Made by a program: the position numbers and the translations under genes | Assembly: GCF_040529045.1 (NCBI RefSeq) | Contig: NZ_CP131914.1 | Coordinates: 2,588,501 to 2,652,500 of the forward strand | Direction: 5' to 3' | DNA from: Xanthomonas indica | GTDB taxonomy: Bacteria > Pseudomonadota > Gammaproteobacteria > Xanthomonadales > Xanthomonadaceae | Length of the DNA: 64,000 bases | Shown here: positions 17,887 to 26,958 of the stretch, one piece after another | Numbering within the stretch: position 1 is the first letter of the stretch | Layout of the letters: the number at the start of each line of letters is the position of its first letter | Notes under the pieces: model-generated | Database searches by the model: none | Told to the model about the DNA's origin: nothing | What the model saw: only the letters and a program-made list of their open reading frames with translations

Positions 17887-19509
17887 ATGAAGAAGCAGCG
17901 CAGTTTCATCAGGTTTTCGTTGATGCTGATGGCAGCAGGGGTGCTGCTGACGGCCTGCAAGAAGACCGAGGAGCCGAAGGCGGTGGAGAAGAAGCCGGTC
18001 AAGGTCATCCTGGTCGAGGCCGAACTGCCGCCGAAACTGCTGAAGCCGGAGCTGCCGCCCCTGTTCGAGGACATCGAACGCCGCACCTTCCAGTTCTTCT
18101 GGGACACCACCAACGAGCAGAACGGCATGGCGGTGGACCGCTATCCGTCGCGGCCGTTCGCGTCGATCGCGTCGGTCGGCTTCGCGCTCACCGTCTATCC
18201 CATCGGTTACGAGAACGGCTGGATCAGCCGTGAGCAGGCCGTGCAACGCACCCTGACCACGCTGCGCTTCCTGCGCGACGTGCCGGTCGGCCCGCAGCGC
18301 ACCGGGCGCGCCGGCTACAAGGGCTTCTACTACCACTTCCTGGACATGCAAAAAGGGTTGCGCTACGACCAGTGGGTGGAGCTGTCCAGCGTGGACACCG
18401 CGCTGCTGATGATGGGCGTGCTGTTCGCCCAGTCCTACTACGAAGGCGACACGCCCGACGAGAAGGAGATCCGCCAGATCGCCGATACGCTGTACCGGCG
18501 CGTGGACTGGCCGTGGATGCAGCAGCGCAAGCCGCTGATCTCGATGGGCTGGTATCCCGAGCGCGGCTTCATCCAGCACGACTGGATGGGCTACAACGAA
18601 GGCATGATGGTGTACCTGCTGGCGCTGGGCTCGCCGACCCATCCGGTGGAACCGGACGCGTGGCAGGAGTGGACCCGTACCTACAACAAGGACTGGGGCG
18701 TGTACTACGGCCAGGAGTACCTGGCGTTCGGCCCGCTGTTCGCGCACCAGTACAACCACGTCTGGATCGATTTCCGCGACATCCAGGACCAGTACATGCG
18801 CGAGCATGGCATCGACTATTTCCTCAACAGCCGCCGCGCCACCCTGGCGCAGCGCGAGTACGCCATCGACAACCCGATGAAGTGGAAGGAGTACGGCGAG
18901 AACGTGTGGGGCCTGACCGCCAGCGACGGTCCGCAGAACACCACCCAGGAGTACCGCGGCGAGCAGCGCCAGTTCTTCCACTACCGCACCCGCGGTGCCG
19001 GCCTGTTCGAGGCGTTCGACGACGGCACCATCGCACCGACCGCGGCGGTCTCCTCGATCGTGTTCGCGCCGGAGGTGGTGATTCCGGCGACCCAGGAAAT
19101 GCACAAGCGCTTCGGCGACTTCCTGTATTCGAGCTACGGCTTCCTGGATTCGTTCAATCCCAGCTTCAACTACGATATCCCGCTCAAGACCGGCCGCATG
19201 ATCCCCAACCGCGGCTGGGTGGCCAGCGACTACATCGGCATCGACCAAGGCGCGATCGTCACCATGATCGCCAATTACCGCAATGAGTTCGTCTGGAACG
19301 TGATGAAGAAGAACAAGTACATCCGCACCGGGCTGGAGCGCGCCGGCTTCACCGGCGGCTGGCTGACCCCGGAAGGCGAGACGCAGCCGCTGCCCAAGAA
19401 GGACGAGCAGGCGGCCAATGCGCGTGCGCTGGGCATCGCCGAGTCGCGCGCCGCCGCCGCCGAGGCGCAGTCCACCCCTCCACAGCGCCAGCCGCAGCAA
19501 CCGGAATGA
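17887..19509 (+). CDS. GH144-like (Pfam glucoamylase/PF10091-type) lipoprotein glycosidase
   Basis: This 540-residue lipoprotein has a lipobox LLTAC with the lipidated Cys at about 24. After a charged linker comes a single (alpha/alpha)6-type domain, from LFEDIERRTFQFFWDTTNEQ to SGWVAS-like repeats (NRGWVASDYIGIDQGAIVTM). FFWDTTNEQNGMAVDRYPSR and WGLTASDGPQ are typical of the PF10091 family that founded CAZy GH144, whose characterised members act on beta-1,2-glucan (endo-glucanase or sophorosidase). Membrane anchoring beside an ABC importer suggests it trims oligosaccharides in the periplasm. Substrate is inferred, since PF10091 is broader than the tested enzymes. Its stop overlaps the binding-protein start (ATGA). 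Confidence 0.85.
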   Translation: MKKQRSFIRFSLMLMAAGVLLTACKKTEEPKAVEKKPVKVILVEAELPPKLLKPELPPLFEDIERRTFQFFWDTTNEQNGMAVDRYPSRPFASIASVGFALTVYPIGYENGWISREQAVQRTLTTLRFLRDVPVGPQRTGRAGYKGFYYHFLDMQKGLRYDQWVELSSVDTALLMMGVLFAQSYYEGDTPDEKEIRQIADTLYRRVDWPWMQQRKPLISMGWYPERGFIQHDWMGYNEGMMVYLLALGSPTHPVEPDAWQEWTRTYNKDWGVYYGQEYLAFGPLFAHQYNHVWIDFRDIQDQYMREHGIDYFLNSRRATLAQREYAIDNPMKWKEYGENVWGLTASDGPQNTTQEYRGEQRQFFHYRTRGAGLFEAFDDGTIAPTAAVSSIVFAPEVVIPATQEMHKRFGDFLYSSYGFLDSFNPSFNYDIPLKTGRMIPNRGWVASDYIGIDQGAIVTMIANYRNEFVWNVMKKNKYIRTGLERAGFTGGWLTPEGETQPLPKKDEQAANARALGIAESRAAAAEAQSTPPQRQPQQPE

Positions 19510-20816
19510 GCACAGCACGCATGATCGGTCGTTGGGTTTCGCTGGGTTTGGTTGTATTGGCGGTGTGCGGCTGCGCACGCGCGCCGCAGGGCGAGGTGGT
19601 GCGGTTCTGGGCAATGGGCCGCGAGGCCGAGGTAGTGGCCGAGCTGATCCCGGAGTTCGAGAAGGAGAACCCGGGCATCCACGTGGACATCCAGAACATC
19701 CCCTGGACTGCCGCGCACGAGAAGCTGCTCACCGCCTTCGCCGCCGACGGGCTGCCGGACGTGTGCCAGCTGGGCAACACCTGGATCCCGGAGTTCGCCG
19801 AGCTGGGCACGCTGCAGCCGCTGCAGCCCTACGTCGACCGCTCCAAGGTAGTCGACCCGAAGGACTACTTCCCCGGCATCTGGGACACCAGCGTCATCGA
19901 CGGCCAGCTCTACGGCATCCCCTGGTACGTGGACACGCGTCTGCTGTTCTACCGCAAGGACATGCTGCGCGACGCCGGGGTGACCAAGCTGCCGCAGACC
20001 TGGGCCGAGTGGGAGCAGGCGATGGCGGCGGTGAAGAAGCACGTGGGCCCGAAGCGCTACGCGATCCTGATGCCGCTCAACGAGTTCGAGCAGCAGCTGT
20101 CGCTGGGCCTGCAGCTGCCCGATCCGCTGCTGCGCGACCACAACAACTACGGCAACTTCGAAAGCCCCGGCTTCCGCAAGGCGCTGGCGTTCTACGCCAA
20201 CATGTTCGACCAGGGCTGGGCGCCGAAGATGTCGGAGACGCAGATCTCCAACGTCTGGGACGAGTTCTTCAACGGCTTCTACGCTTTCTACATCTCCGGC
20301 CCGTGGAACATCCGCGAGTTCCGCAAGGTGCAGCCGCCGGCGCTGAAGGACCAGTGGGGCACCATGCCGCTGCCCGGCCCGGATGGCCCCGGCGCCGGCA
20401 TCGCCGGCGGCACCAGCCTGGTGATCTTCCGCAAGTCCGAGCACAAGGACGCGGCGTGGAAGCTGATCGAGTTCCTGTCGCGGCCGCAGATCCAGGCGCG
20501 TTTCCACGCGCTGATCGGCGACATGCCGCCGCGGCGCAGCACCTGGGCGTATCCGTCGCTGGCCGACGATCCGTTGGCGCATGCGTTCCGCGATCAGCTG
20601 GAGCGGGTCAAGCCGGCACCGAAGGTGTTGGAGTGGGAGCGCATCGTGCAGGAGATGCGGCTGGCCACCGAGCGGGTGGTGCGCGGCGGTGAGCCGCAGG
20701 AGAAGGCAATGCGGGAACTGGACAAGCGGGTCGACGAGATCCTGGAGAAACGCCGCTGGATCCATCAGCAGCACCGCGAGGCCACGGCGGCGCCGGCCGC
20801 GGGAGCCACGCCATGA
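19506..20816 (+). CDS. Sugar ABC transporter substrate-binding lipoprotein (CUT1 type)
   Basis: The 436-residue extracellular solute-binding protein family 1 member has an N-terminal hydrophobic signal and a somewhat atypical lipobox (VCGC, Cys about 23). The core VVRFWAMGREAEVVAELIPE, GLPDVCQLGNTWIPEF, GIPWYVDTRLLFYRKD and FYISGPWNIREF matches maltose/oligosaccharide-binding proteins. It starts within the stop of the GH144-like gene and ends within the start of the first permease, so the genes form one operon. It would deliver the released sugar to the permeases. Confidence 0.93.
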   Translation: MSTARMIGRWVSLGLVVLAVCGCARAPQGEVVRFWAMGREAEVVAELIPEFEKENPGIHVDIQNIPWTAAHEKLLTAFAADGLPDVCQLGNTWIPEFAELGTLQPLQPYVDRSKVVDPKDYFPGIWDTSVIDGQLYGIPWYVDTRLLFYRKDMLRDAGVTKLPQTWAEWEQAMAAVKKHVGPKRYAILMPLNEFEQQLSLGLQLPDPLLRDHNNYGNFESPGFRKALAFYANMFDQGWAPKMSETQISNVWDEFFNGFYAFYISGPWNIREFRKVQPPALKDQWGTMPLPGPDGPGAGIAGGTSLVIFRKSEHKDAAWKLIEFLSRPQIQARFHALIGDMPPRRSTWAYPSLADDPLAHAFRDQLERVKPAPKVLEWERIVQEMRLATERVVRGGEPQEKAMRELDKRVDEILEKRRWIHQQHREATAAPAAGATP

Positions 20817-21694
20817 AGCGCGGTTCCCTGATCGGCTGGCTGTTCGCCGGCCCGGCGCTGATCGTGATCGGCGTGTTCTTCGGCCTGCCGGTGCTGTCGG
20901 CGCTGGCGCTGAGCGTCACCGACTTCGACCTGTATGCGCTGGCCGACCGCCACAACCTGCGCTTCGTCGGCTTCGGCAACTACATCGAGTTGCTGCAGAC
21001 GCCGATGTTCTGGAAGTCGCTGTGGAACACCACCTACTTCGTGATCGTCGGCGTGCCGCTGTCCATCGGCGCCTCGCTGGGCGCGGCGCTGCTGCTGAAC
21101 GCGCCGGTGGCCCGCTTCAAGGCGCTGTTCCGCACTGCGTTGTTCGCGCCGGTGGTGACCACGCTGGTGGCGGTGGCGGTGATCTGGCGCTACCTGTTCC
21201 ACACCAGCTACGGCCTGGTCAACTACGGCCTGGCGCACCTGGGCATCGGCCCGATCGACTGGCTCGGCGATCCGCACTGGGCGATGCCGACCATCATGCT
21301 GTTCGCGGTGTGGAAGAACTTCGGCTACAACATGGTGATCTTCCTCGCCGGCCTGCAGGCCATCCCGCAGGACCTGTACGAGGCCGCGCGCATCGACGGC
21401 GCCTCCAAGTGGCGGCAGTTCCTGCACATCACCCTGCCGATGCTGGGGCCGGTGCTGCTGGTGGTCGGGGTGATTACCGTGTCCGGCTACTTCCAGTTGT
21501 TCGCCGAGCCCTACGTGATGACCCGTGGCGATCCCCTGCAGAGCACGGTGAGCGTGCTGTATTACATGTTCGAGGAAGGCTTCAAGTGGTGGAACCTCGG
21601 CCGCGCCTCGGCGGTGGCGTTCCTGCTGTTCCTGATCATCCTGGGAGTGACGACAGTGATGCTGCGCTTCGGCCGCAAGAGGGACCTGGTATGA
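20813..21694 (+). CDS. Sugar ABC transporter permease (MalF/UgpA-like)
   Basis: This 293-residue protein has six predicted transmembrane segments and the inner-membrane EAA loop LYEAARIDGASKWRQFLHIT that docks the ATPase. ATGA overlaps tie it to the binding protein and the second permease. No ATPase gene follows; the likely partner is encoded at 32607. Confidence 0.94.
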   Translation: MKRGSLIGWLFAGPALIVIGVFFGLPVLSALALSVTDFDLYALADRHNLRFVGFGNYIELLQTPMFWKSLWNTTYFVIVGVPLSIGASLGAALLLNAPVARFKALFRTALFAPVVTTLVAVAVIWRYLFHTSYGLVNYGLAHLGIGPIDWLGDPHWAMPTIMLFAVWKNFGYNMVIFLAGLQAIPQDLYEAARIDGASKWRQFLHITLPMLGPVLLVVGVITVSGYFQLFAEPYVMTRGDPLQSTVSVLYYMFEEGFKWWNLGRASAVAFLLFLIILGVTTVMLRFGRKRDLV

Positions 21695-22527
21695 GCCGGG
21701 AGATCGGCGCCTCGCGCTGGAACACGCTGCTGGTCAACGGCGGGCTGCTGCTGCTCGCCGTGGTCAGCCTGGCGCCGCTGTTGTGGATGGTGTCGGTGTC
21801 GTTCATGCCGGCCGGGCAGGCCAGTCGCTTCCCGCCGCCGATGCTGCCCACCGGCGCCACCCTGGCCAACTACGGCGAGCTGTTCTCGCGCACCGGCATG
21901 GCGCGCAATTTCGCCAACAGCCTGCTGGTGTCGTGCGCGATCACCTTCGGCTCGCTGCTGATCAACACCATGGCCGGTTACGCCTTCGCCAAGCTGCGCT
22001 TCGTCGGCAAGGAGCGGATCTTCCAGATCCTGCTGGCGGCGCTGGTGATTCCGGCGCAGGTGGCGATGCTGCCGCTGTTCCTGCTGATGAAGCAATTGCA
22101 CCTGGTCAACAGCTTCGGCGGGGTGGTCGTGCCGGCGCTGGCGACGGTGTTCGGTATCTTCCTGGTGCGCCAGTACGCGCGTTCGATCCCGGACGAACTG
22201 CTCGAGGCCGCCCGCATCGACGGCGCCGGCGAGCTGCGGATCTTCTTCCAGATCGTGCTGCCGATGCTCAAGCCGGTGCTGGTCACGCTGACCATCTTCA
22301 CCTTCATGGCCGCGTGGAACGACTTCATGTGGCCGCTGATCGTGCTGACCGACCAGGAGCACTACACCTTGCCGGTGGCGCTGGCGGCGCTGTCGCGCGA
22401 GCACATCATGGACGTGGAGATGATGATGGCCGGCGCGGTGGTCACGGTGATCCCGGTGCTGGCCCTGTTCCTGGCCCTGCAGCGCTACTACATCCAGGGC
22501 CTGCTGCTCGGCAGCGTGAAGGGGTGA
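21691..22527 (+). CDS. Sugar ABC transporter permease (MalG/UgpE-like)
   Basis: The 278-residue second permease has six predicted transmembrane helices and the EAA loop LLEAARIDGAGELRIFFQIV, with the MalG-like ending LALQRYYIQGLLLGSVKG. It completes the membrane part of the importer. Its start overlaps the first permease stop. The next gene lies 390 bp downstream beyond two repeat copies, so the operon may end here or read through. Confidence 0.94.
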   Translation: MSREIGASRWNTLLVNGGLLLLAVVSLAPLLWMVSVSFMPAGQASRFPPPMLPTGATLANYGELFSRTGMARNFANSLLVSCAITFGSLLINTMAGYAFAKLRFVGKERIFQILLAALVIPAQVAMLPLFLLMKQLHLVNSFGGVVVPALATVFGIFLVRQYARSIPDELLEAARIDGAGELRIFFQIVLPMLKPVLVTLTIFTFMAAWNDFMWPLIVLTDQEHYTLPVALAALSREHIMDVEMMMAGAVVTVIPVLALFLALQRYYIQGLLLGSVKG

Positions 22528-22528
22528 G

Positions 22529-22722
22529 GCGCAACGCTTGCGCGCCACTGGCGCGCGTTGCGCGGAACGACCGGCCATGGATGGCCGGGCCGGGTCGTCC
22601 GGAGCCGATCAGTTGCGCCAGGGATGGCATGGGAAAGAGGCGAGTGCGGCGACGCGCTTGCGAGCCACTGGCTCGCGCGTTGCCGAACGTCCGGCCATGG
22701 ATGGCTGGGCCGGACGTTCTGG
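22529..22722 (+). repeat. Two diverged copies of a 74-bp palindrome-rich repeat
   Basis: Copy 1 (22529-22602) and copy 2 (22649-22722) start 120 bp apart. Both contain CGCTTGCG.GCCACTGG, then GTTGC, then CCGGCCATGGATGGC followed by GGGCCGG, with internal inverted repeats (GGCCATGGATGGCC core). They are not related to the REP or heptamer families. The 22528-22916 gap holds no gene. Confidence 0.75.
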
Positions 22723-22818
22723 TGTGGGGCAGGTGCGTCATGGACGGCAGCATGGATGCGTATCATCGGGCGCCGTAAGCGCACACCGCGCCGCACGCGC
22801 GGCCTTGGGCGCGCGCCT

Positions 22819-22842
22819 GTAGGCGCGGCTTCAGCCGCGACG
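22819..22842. repeat. REP element (GTAGGCGCGGCTTCAGCC variant)
   Basis: A single, unpaired copy of the dispersed palindromic unit, with C for A at position 6 of the core, lies 75 bp before the large glycosidase gene. Confidence 0.8.
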
Positions 22843-22916
22843 GCAGGACGGGACACTCCATCGGGGCCGATGCCCCTCCGACAGAAGCAGACACGACGAC
22901 AGCAACGGGGAAGGCG

Positions 22917-25900
22917 ATGAGGGACGGGATGGCGATGACGTGCGCACGCGCGATGCTGGCGATGCTGGGACTGGCGGCCGCCCATGCCGTCGCCGCGCCG
23001 CCGACCTCCACGGTGACGCTGGACAGCTTCAACGATCTGGACAAATGGCAGATCGTCGTTTCCAACCAGGTCACCGCCTCGACCCGGCTGGTCCAGGCAC
23101 CCAGCGGCGGCCGCGCCAAGGCACTGTGCCTGGACTACGACTTCAACGGCGTGTCCGGCTATGCCGGGATCCGCCGCAGCGTGCCGATCGAGTATCCGGA
23201 CAACTACCAGTTCGCGTTCCAGCTTCGCGGCGATTCGCCGAGCAACGACCTGCAGTTCAAGCTGGTCGACGCCAGCGGCGACAACGTGTGGTGGGTCAAC
23301 CGGCCGCGCTACGCGTTCCCTGCGCAGTGGAGCACGGTCACCTTCAAGAAGCGGCAGATCGACAAGGCCTGGGGCCCGAGCCCCGAGAAGGAGCTGACCC
23401 GCAGCGCGCAGATCGAGTTCACCATCTACAACCAGGTCGGCGGCGCCGGCACGGTGTGCTTCGACCAACTGACCCTGACCCCGTTGCCGCCGCAGGACAC
23501 CTCGCCGCTGACGGTCAAGGTCAGCGCCGATACCGCGCCGGCGCTGCAGCAGCGCATCGCCGACGGCAAGCCGGACACGGTCTGGTACAGCGGCAACGCC
23601 AAGACCCAGACGGTGATGCTGGACCTGGGCAAGGTGCGCGAGTTCGGCGGCGCCAAGGTGCAGTGGGCGCCGGGCGTGTACGCCTCGCGCTATACCGTGC
23701 AGGGCTCGGCCGACGGGCGCAGCTGGCGCGAGCTGCGCGCGGTGACCGCCGGCAACGGCGGCACCGACTGGCTGGCGTTGCCGGAGACCGAGGCGCGCTA
23801 CGTGCGCTTCGACCTGCAGGACGGCCCCAGCTTCCGCTACGGCATCGCCGACATCGCACTGCAGCCGCTGGCCTTCGCCGCGACCCAGAACGACTTCATC
23901 AAGTCGGTGGCGGCGCAGTCTGCCCGCGGCTGGTTCCCGCGCGGCTTCAGCGGCGAGCAGCCGTACTGGACCATCGTCGGCCTGGACGGCGGCCGCGAGC
24001 AGGGCCTGGTCGGCGAGGATGGCGCGATCGAGGTGGGCAAGGGCGGCTTCAGCATCGAACCGTTCCTGCTGCTGGACGGCAAGCGCCTGAGCTGGGCCGA
24101 CGTCAAGGCCGCGCAGAGCCTGCAGGACGACTATCTGCCGATTCCCAGCGTGGACTGGACCCACGACAACGCCGCGCTGCGCGTCACCGCCTTCGTGCAG
24201 GGCGAGCCGGAGCAGGCGCAACTGGTGGCGCGCTACCGGCTCAGCAACCCCAGCAAGCAGCCGCACGACTACACCCTGGCGCTGGCGGTGCGTCCGTTCC
24301 AGGTCAATCCGCCCAGCCAGTTCCTCAACACCGTCGGCGGGGTCAGCCCGATCCGCTCGCTCGCCTTCGCCGGCACGCAGGTGCAGGTCAACGGCCAGCC
24401 GCGGGTGTTCGCCGTGCAGAAGCCCGATGCCGCCTACGCCAGCGCGTTCGACGCCGGCATGGACATCGAACGGCTCGGCACCGATACCGGCGGCCTGCCG
24501 CAGCAGGCGCAGGATCCGGACGGGCTGGCGTCCGGGGCGCTGCTGTACCGCGGGCGCCTGGCCCCGGGCGAGGTGCGCGAAGTGGCGCTGGTGATCCCGC
24601 AGACCGGCAACGCCGCGCTGCCGGCGGGCTTCGATGCCGCACGCGCGCAGCAGCAGGTCGCCGCGCAGTGGCACGAGAAGCTGGACCGCGTGCAGTTGCA
24701 TGTGCCGGCGCAGGGCAAGGCGGTCACCGACACGCTGCGCACCGCGCTGGCGCACATGTTGATCTCGCGCATCGGGCCGCGCCTGCGGCCGGGCACGCGC
24801 TCGTACTCGCGCAGCTGGATCCGCGACGGCGCGATGATCTCCGAAGGCCTGCTGCGGCTGGGCCGCGCCGACGTGGTCCGCGAGTACGTGGCGTGGTACG
24901 CGCCGTACCAGTTCGCCAACGGCATGGTGCCGTGCTGCGTGGACGATCGCGGCAGCGACCCGGTGCCGGAGAACGACAGCCACGGCGAGCTGATCTACAG
25001 CGTCGCCGACTACTACCGCTACACCGGCGACCGCGCCTTCCTCGAGCAGATGTGGCCGCACGTCCTCGGCGCCTACACCTACATGGAACAGCTGCGGCTG
25101 AGCGAGCGCACCGACGAGAATCGTGCGCGCAATGCGGCCTTCTACGGGATGATGCCGGTGTCGATCAGCCACGAGGGCTACTCGGCCAAGCCGATGCACT
25201 CGTACTGGGACAACTTCTGGGCGCTGCGCGGCTACAAGGACGCGGTGAGCATCGCCGCCGAACTGGGCCGCGTCGACGACGCCGCGCATTTCGCCGCCTC
25301 GCGCGACCAGTTCCGCCAGGACCTGTACGCCTCGCTGGACGCGGCCACCCAGCAGCACCACATCGACTTCCTGCCGGGCTCGGCGGAGCTGGGCGATTTC
25401 GATCCGACCTCGACCACGATCGCGCTGGCGCCGGGCGGCGAGCAGGGCCGGCTGCCGCAGGCGCTGCTCGACAACACCTTCGAGCGCTACTGGAGCGAAT
25501 TCGTCGGCCGCCGCGACGGCACCCGCGAGTGGAAGGACTACACCCCCTACGAGTGGCGCAACGTGTCCGCGTTCGTGCGCCTGGGCTGGCGCGAGCGCGC
25601 CTGGGAGGCGACCGCGTTCTTCTTCAAGGACCGCGCCCCGCAGCCCTGGAACCAGTGGGCCGAGGTGGTCTCGCGCACGCCGCGCAAGCCGTTCTTCCTG
25701 GGCGACCTGCCGCATGCCTGGGTCGCCTCGGACTTCGTGCGCTCGGTGCTGGACATGTTCGCCTACGCCCGCGACGTCGACGACAGCCTGGTGCTGGCCG
25801 CCGGCATCCCGGCCGACTGGCTCGACGGCAAGGGCGTGGCGATCGAACAGTTGCGCACCCCGCAGGGGCCGCTGAGCTACCAGCTGCGGCGGCAGAAGAA

Positions 25901-26078
25901 CCGGCTGCTGCTGAACATCCCCGAGGGCCTGCGCATGCCCAGCGGCGGCCTGGTGCTGCCGTGGCCGTACCCGGGCGAACCGGGCCGCACGCTGGTCAAC
26001 GGCGAAGCGGCGCAGTGGGAACACGGCGAACTGCGTATCCATGTGTTGCCGGCGGATGTGCAGATTGAGGTGCGTTGA
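22917..26078 (+). CDS. Large secreted multi-domain glycosidase: discoidin (F5/8 C) plus six-hairpin catalytic region
   Basis: The 1053-residue protein has a signal peptide cleaved near AVAA (residue 27), then a beta-sandwich carbohydrate-binding-like module (about 30-185), a discoidin-type domain (about 195-330: KPDTVWYSGNAKTQTVMLDL, SRYTVQGSADGRSWREL), a beta-sandwich region, and an (alpha/alpha)6 part from about 600 (SYSRSWIRDGAMISEGLLRL; YWDNFWALRGYKDA; TPYEWRNVSAFVRLGWRERA). The last resembles six-hairpin glycosidases, but I cannot assign a GH family or catalytic acids. It closes the utilisation locus and ends at a bidirectional terminator. Probably periplasmic or surface-acting on the same glucan as the GH144-like enzyme. 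Confidence 0.85.
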   Translation: MRDGMAMTCARAMLAMLGLAAAHAVAAPPTSTVTLDSFNDLDKWQIVVSNQVTASTRLVQAPSGGRAKALCLDYDFNGVSGYAGIRRSVPIEYPDNYQFAFQLRGDSPSNDLQFKLVDASGDNVWWVNRPRYAFPAQWSTVTFKKRQIDKAWGPSPEKELTRSAQIEFTIYNQVGGAGTVCFDQLTLTPLPPQDTSPLTVKVSADTAPALQQRIADGKPDTVWYSGNAKTQTVMLDLGKVREFGGAKVQWAPGVYASRYTVQGSADGRSWRELRAVTAGNGGTDWLALPETEARYVRFDLQDGPSFRYGIADIALQPLAFAATQNDFIKSVAAQSARGWFPRGFSGEQPYWTIVGLDGGREQGLVGEDGAIEVGKGGFSIEPFLLLDGKRLSWADVKAAQSLQDDYLPIPSVDWTHDNAALRVTAFVQGEPEQAQLVARYRLSNPSKQPHDYTLALAVRPFQVNPPSQFLNTVGGVSPIRSLAFAGTQVQVNGQPRVFAVQKPDAAYASAFDAGMDIERLGTDTGGLPQQAQDPDGLASGALLYRGRLAPGEVREVALVIPQTGNAALPAGFDAARAQQQVAAQWHEKLDRVQLHVPAQGKAVTDTLRTALAHMLISRIGPRLRPGTRSYSRSWIRDGAMISEGLLRLGRADVVREYVAWYAPYQFANGMVPCCVDDRGSDPVPENDSHGELIYSVADYYRYTGDRAFLEQMWPHVLGAYTYMEQLRLSERTDENRARNAAFYGMMPVSISHEGYSAKPMHSYWDNFWALRGYKDAVSIAAELGRVDDAAHFAASRDQFRQDLYASLDAATQQHHIDFLPGSAELGDFDPTSTTIALAPGGEQGRLPQALLDNTFERYWSEFVGRRDGTREWKDYTPYEWRNVSAFVRLGWRERAWEATAFFFKDRAPQPWNQWAEVVSRTPRKPFFLGDLPHAWVASDFVRSVLDMFAYARDVDDSLVLAAGIPADWLDGKGVAIEQLRTPQGPLSYQLRRQKNRLLLNIPEGLRMPSGGLVLPWPYPGEPGRTLVNGEAAQWEHGELRIHVLPADVQIEVR

Positions 26079-26226
26079 GGCCGGGAATAGGAAGTGGGGA
26101 ATCGGGAATCGCAACAGTAAAAGAAAAGCGCCGGCATGCCGGCGCTTTTGCTTTCTGGAGTATTGAGTTGTGAGAGCCGAGGTTCTGGCTTTAACGATTC
26201 CCTATTCCCCAATCCCCATTCCCGGC
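26079..26226. repeat. Inverted pair of GGGAATN heptamer arrays
   Basis: A forward array (26083-26110) and an inverted array (ATTCCC units, 26196-26226) enclose about 85 bp that includes the bidirectional terminator. The layout resembles a small palindromic mobile unit. The same arrangement is seen at 28888-29020 and 37500-37594. Confidence 0.7.
26124..26149. terminator. Bidirectional intrinsic terminator
   Basis: A perfect palindrome with core GCGCCGGCATGCCGGCGC is flanked by AAAA on the left and TTTT on the right, so it works on either strand. It separates the convergent glycosidase and eda transcripts. Confidence 0.93.
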
Positions 26227-26232
26227 TAGGCG

Positions 26233-26886
26233 CTACCGCGCCGCCGCCACGATCGCGGCCGCCTTCGCCGAGCTCTCGCGCACCTTGTCCCAGGCGCCGT
26301 CGGCAAGCCAGTCCTTGGGCACCATCCACGAGCCGCCGATGCAGACCACGTTGGGCTGCGCCAGGTACTCGGCGGCGGTGTTTTCGCCGATGCCGCCGGT
26401 GGGGCACAGCTTGAGCTCGGCCAGGGGGCCGGCCAGGCCCTTGAGCATCGCCAGGCCGCCGACGGCGGAGGCGGGGAACAGCTTGCACACGCGGAAGCCG
26501 CGCTCCATCAGCGCCAGCAGCTCGCTCGGGGTGGCCGCGCCCGGCACCACCGGCAGCGGCGCCTGCGCCAGGGCGTCGGCCAGGGTCGGGGTGGTGCCGG
26601 GGGTGACGATGAAGTCGGCGCCGGCGTCGATCGACTGCTGCAGCTGGGTGGCGTTGAGCACGGTGCCGGCGCCGATCACGATGTCCGGCAGCTCGCGCTT
26701 GAGCATCGCCAGCGCCTCCATCGCCACCGGCGTGCGCAGGGTCAACTCGATCGCCGGCAGGCCGCCTTCGAGCAGCGCGGCCGACACGCGGCGCGCCTCC
26801 TCCAGGGTGTGGACGGTGACGACGGGCAGGATGCCGGCTGCGCGCAGCAGCTGCTCGGCCTTGGTCTGGTGTTCGGCGATGGTCAT
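26233..26886 (-). CDS. eda: 2-dehydro-3-deoxyphosphogluconate (KDPG) aldolase
   Basis: Eda splits KDPG into pyruvate and glyceraldehyde 3-phosphate, the last Entner-Doudoroff step. The 217 residues show the catalytic Glu and phosphate contacts in AIELTLRTP (E about 47, R about 51) and the Schiff-base Lys in VCKLFPAS (K about 135). It lies 72 bp downstream of edd on the same strand. Confidence 0.97.
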   Translation of the reverse strand: MTIAEHQTKAEQLLRAAGILPVVTVHTLEEARRVSAALLEGGLPAIELTLRTPVAMEALAMLKRELPDIVIGAGTVLNATQLQQSIDAGADFIVTPGTTPTLADALAQAPLPVVPGAATPSELLALMERGFRVCKLFPASAVGGLAMLKGLAGPLAELKLCPTGGIGENTAAEYLAQPNVVCIGGSWMVPKDWLADGAWDKVRESSAKAAAIVAAAR

Positions 26887-26958
26887 GACGGTCTCGGTTG
26901 CGAGGGGGAGGCCCCGGCCGCGACCGGCCAGGGCAGGGTGGGGCAGGCGGCGCCGCGG

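Noticed and set aside
14617-19614. Very long open frame (1665 codons) on the minus strand opposite the TonB receptor and GH144-like genes
   Set aside because: It is antisense to strongly supported genes, has no family motifs and is His/Val/Arg-rich, as expected for a shadow frame in high-GC DNA.
22488-26114. 1208-codon minus-strand open frame opposite the large glycosidase
   Set aside because: Shadow of the plus-strand gene; composition and lack of domains argue against coding.
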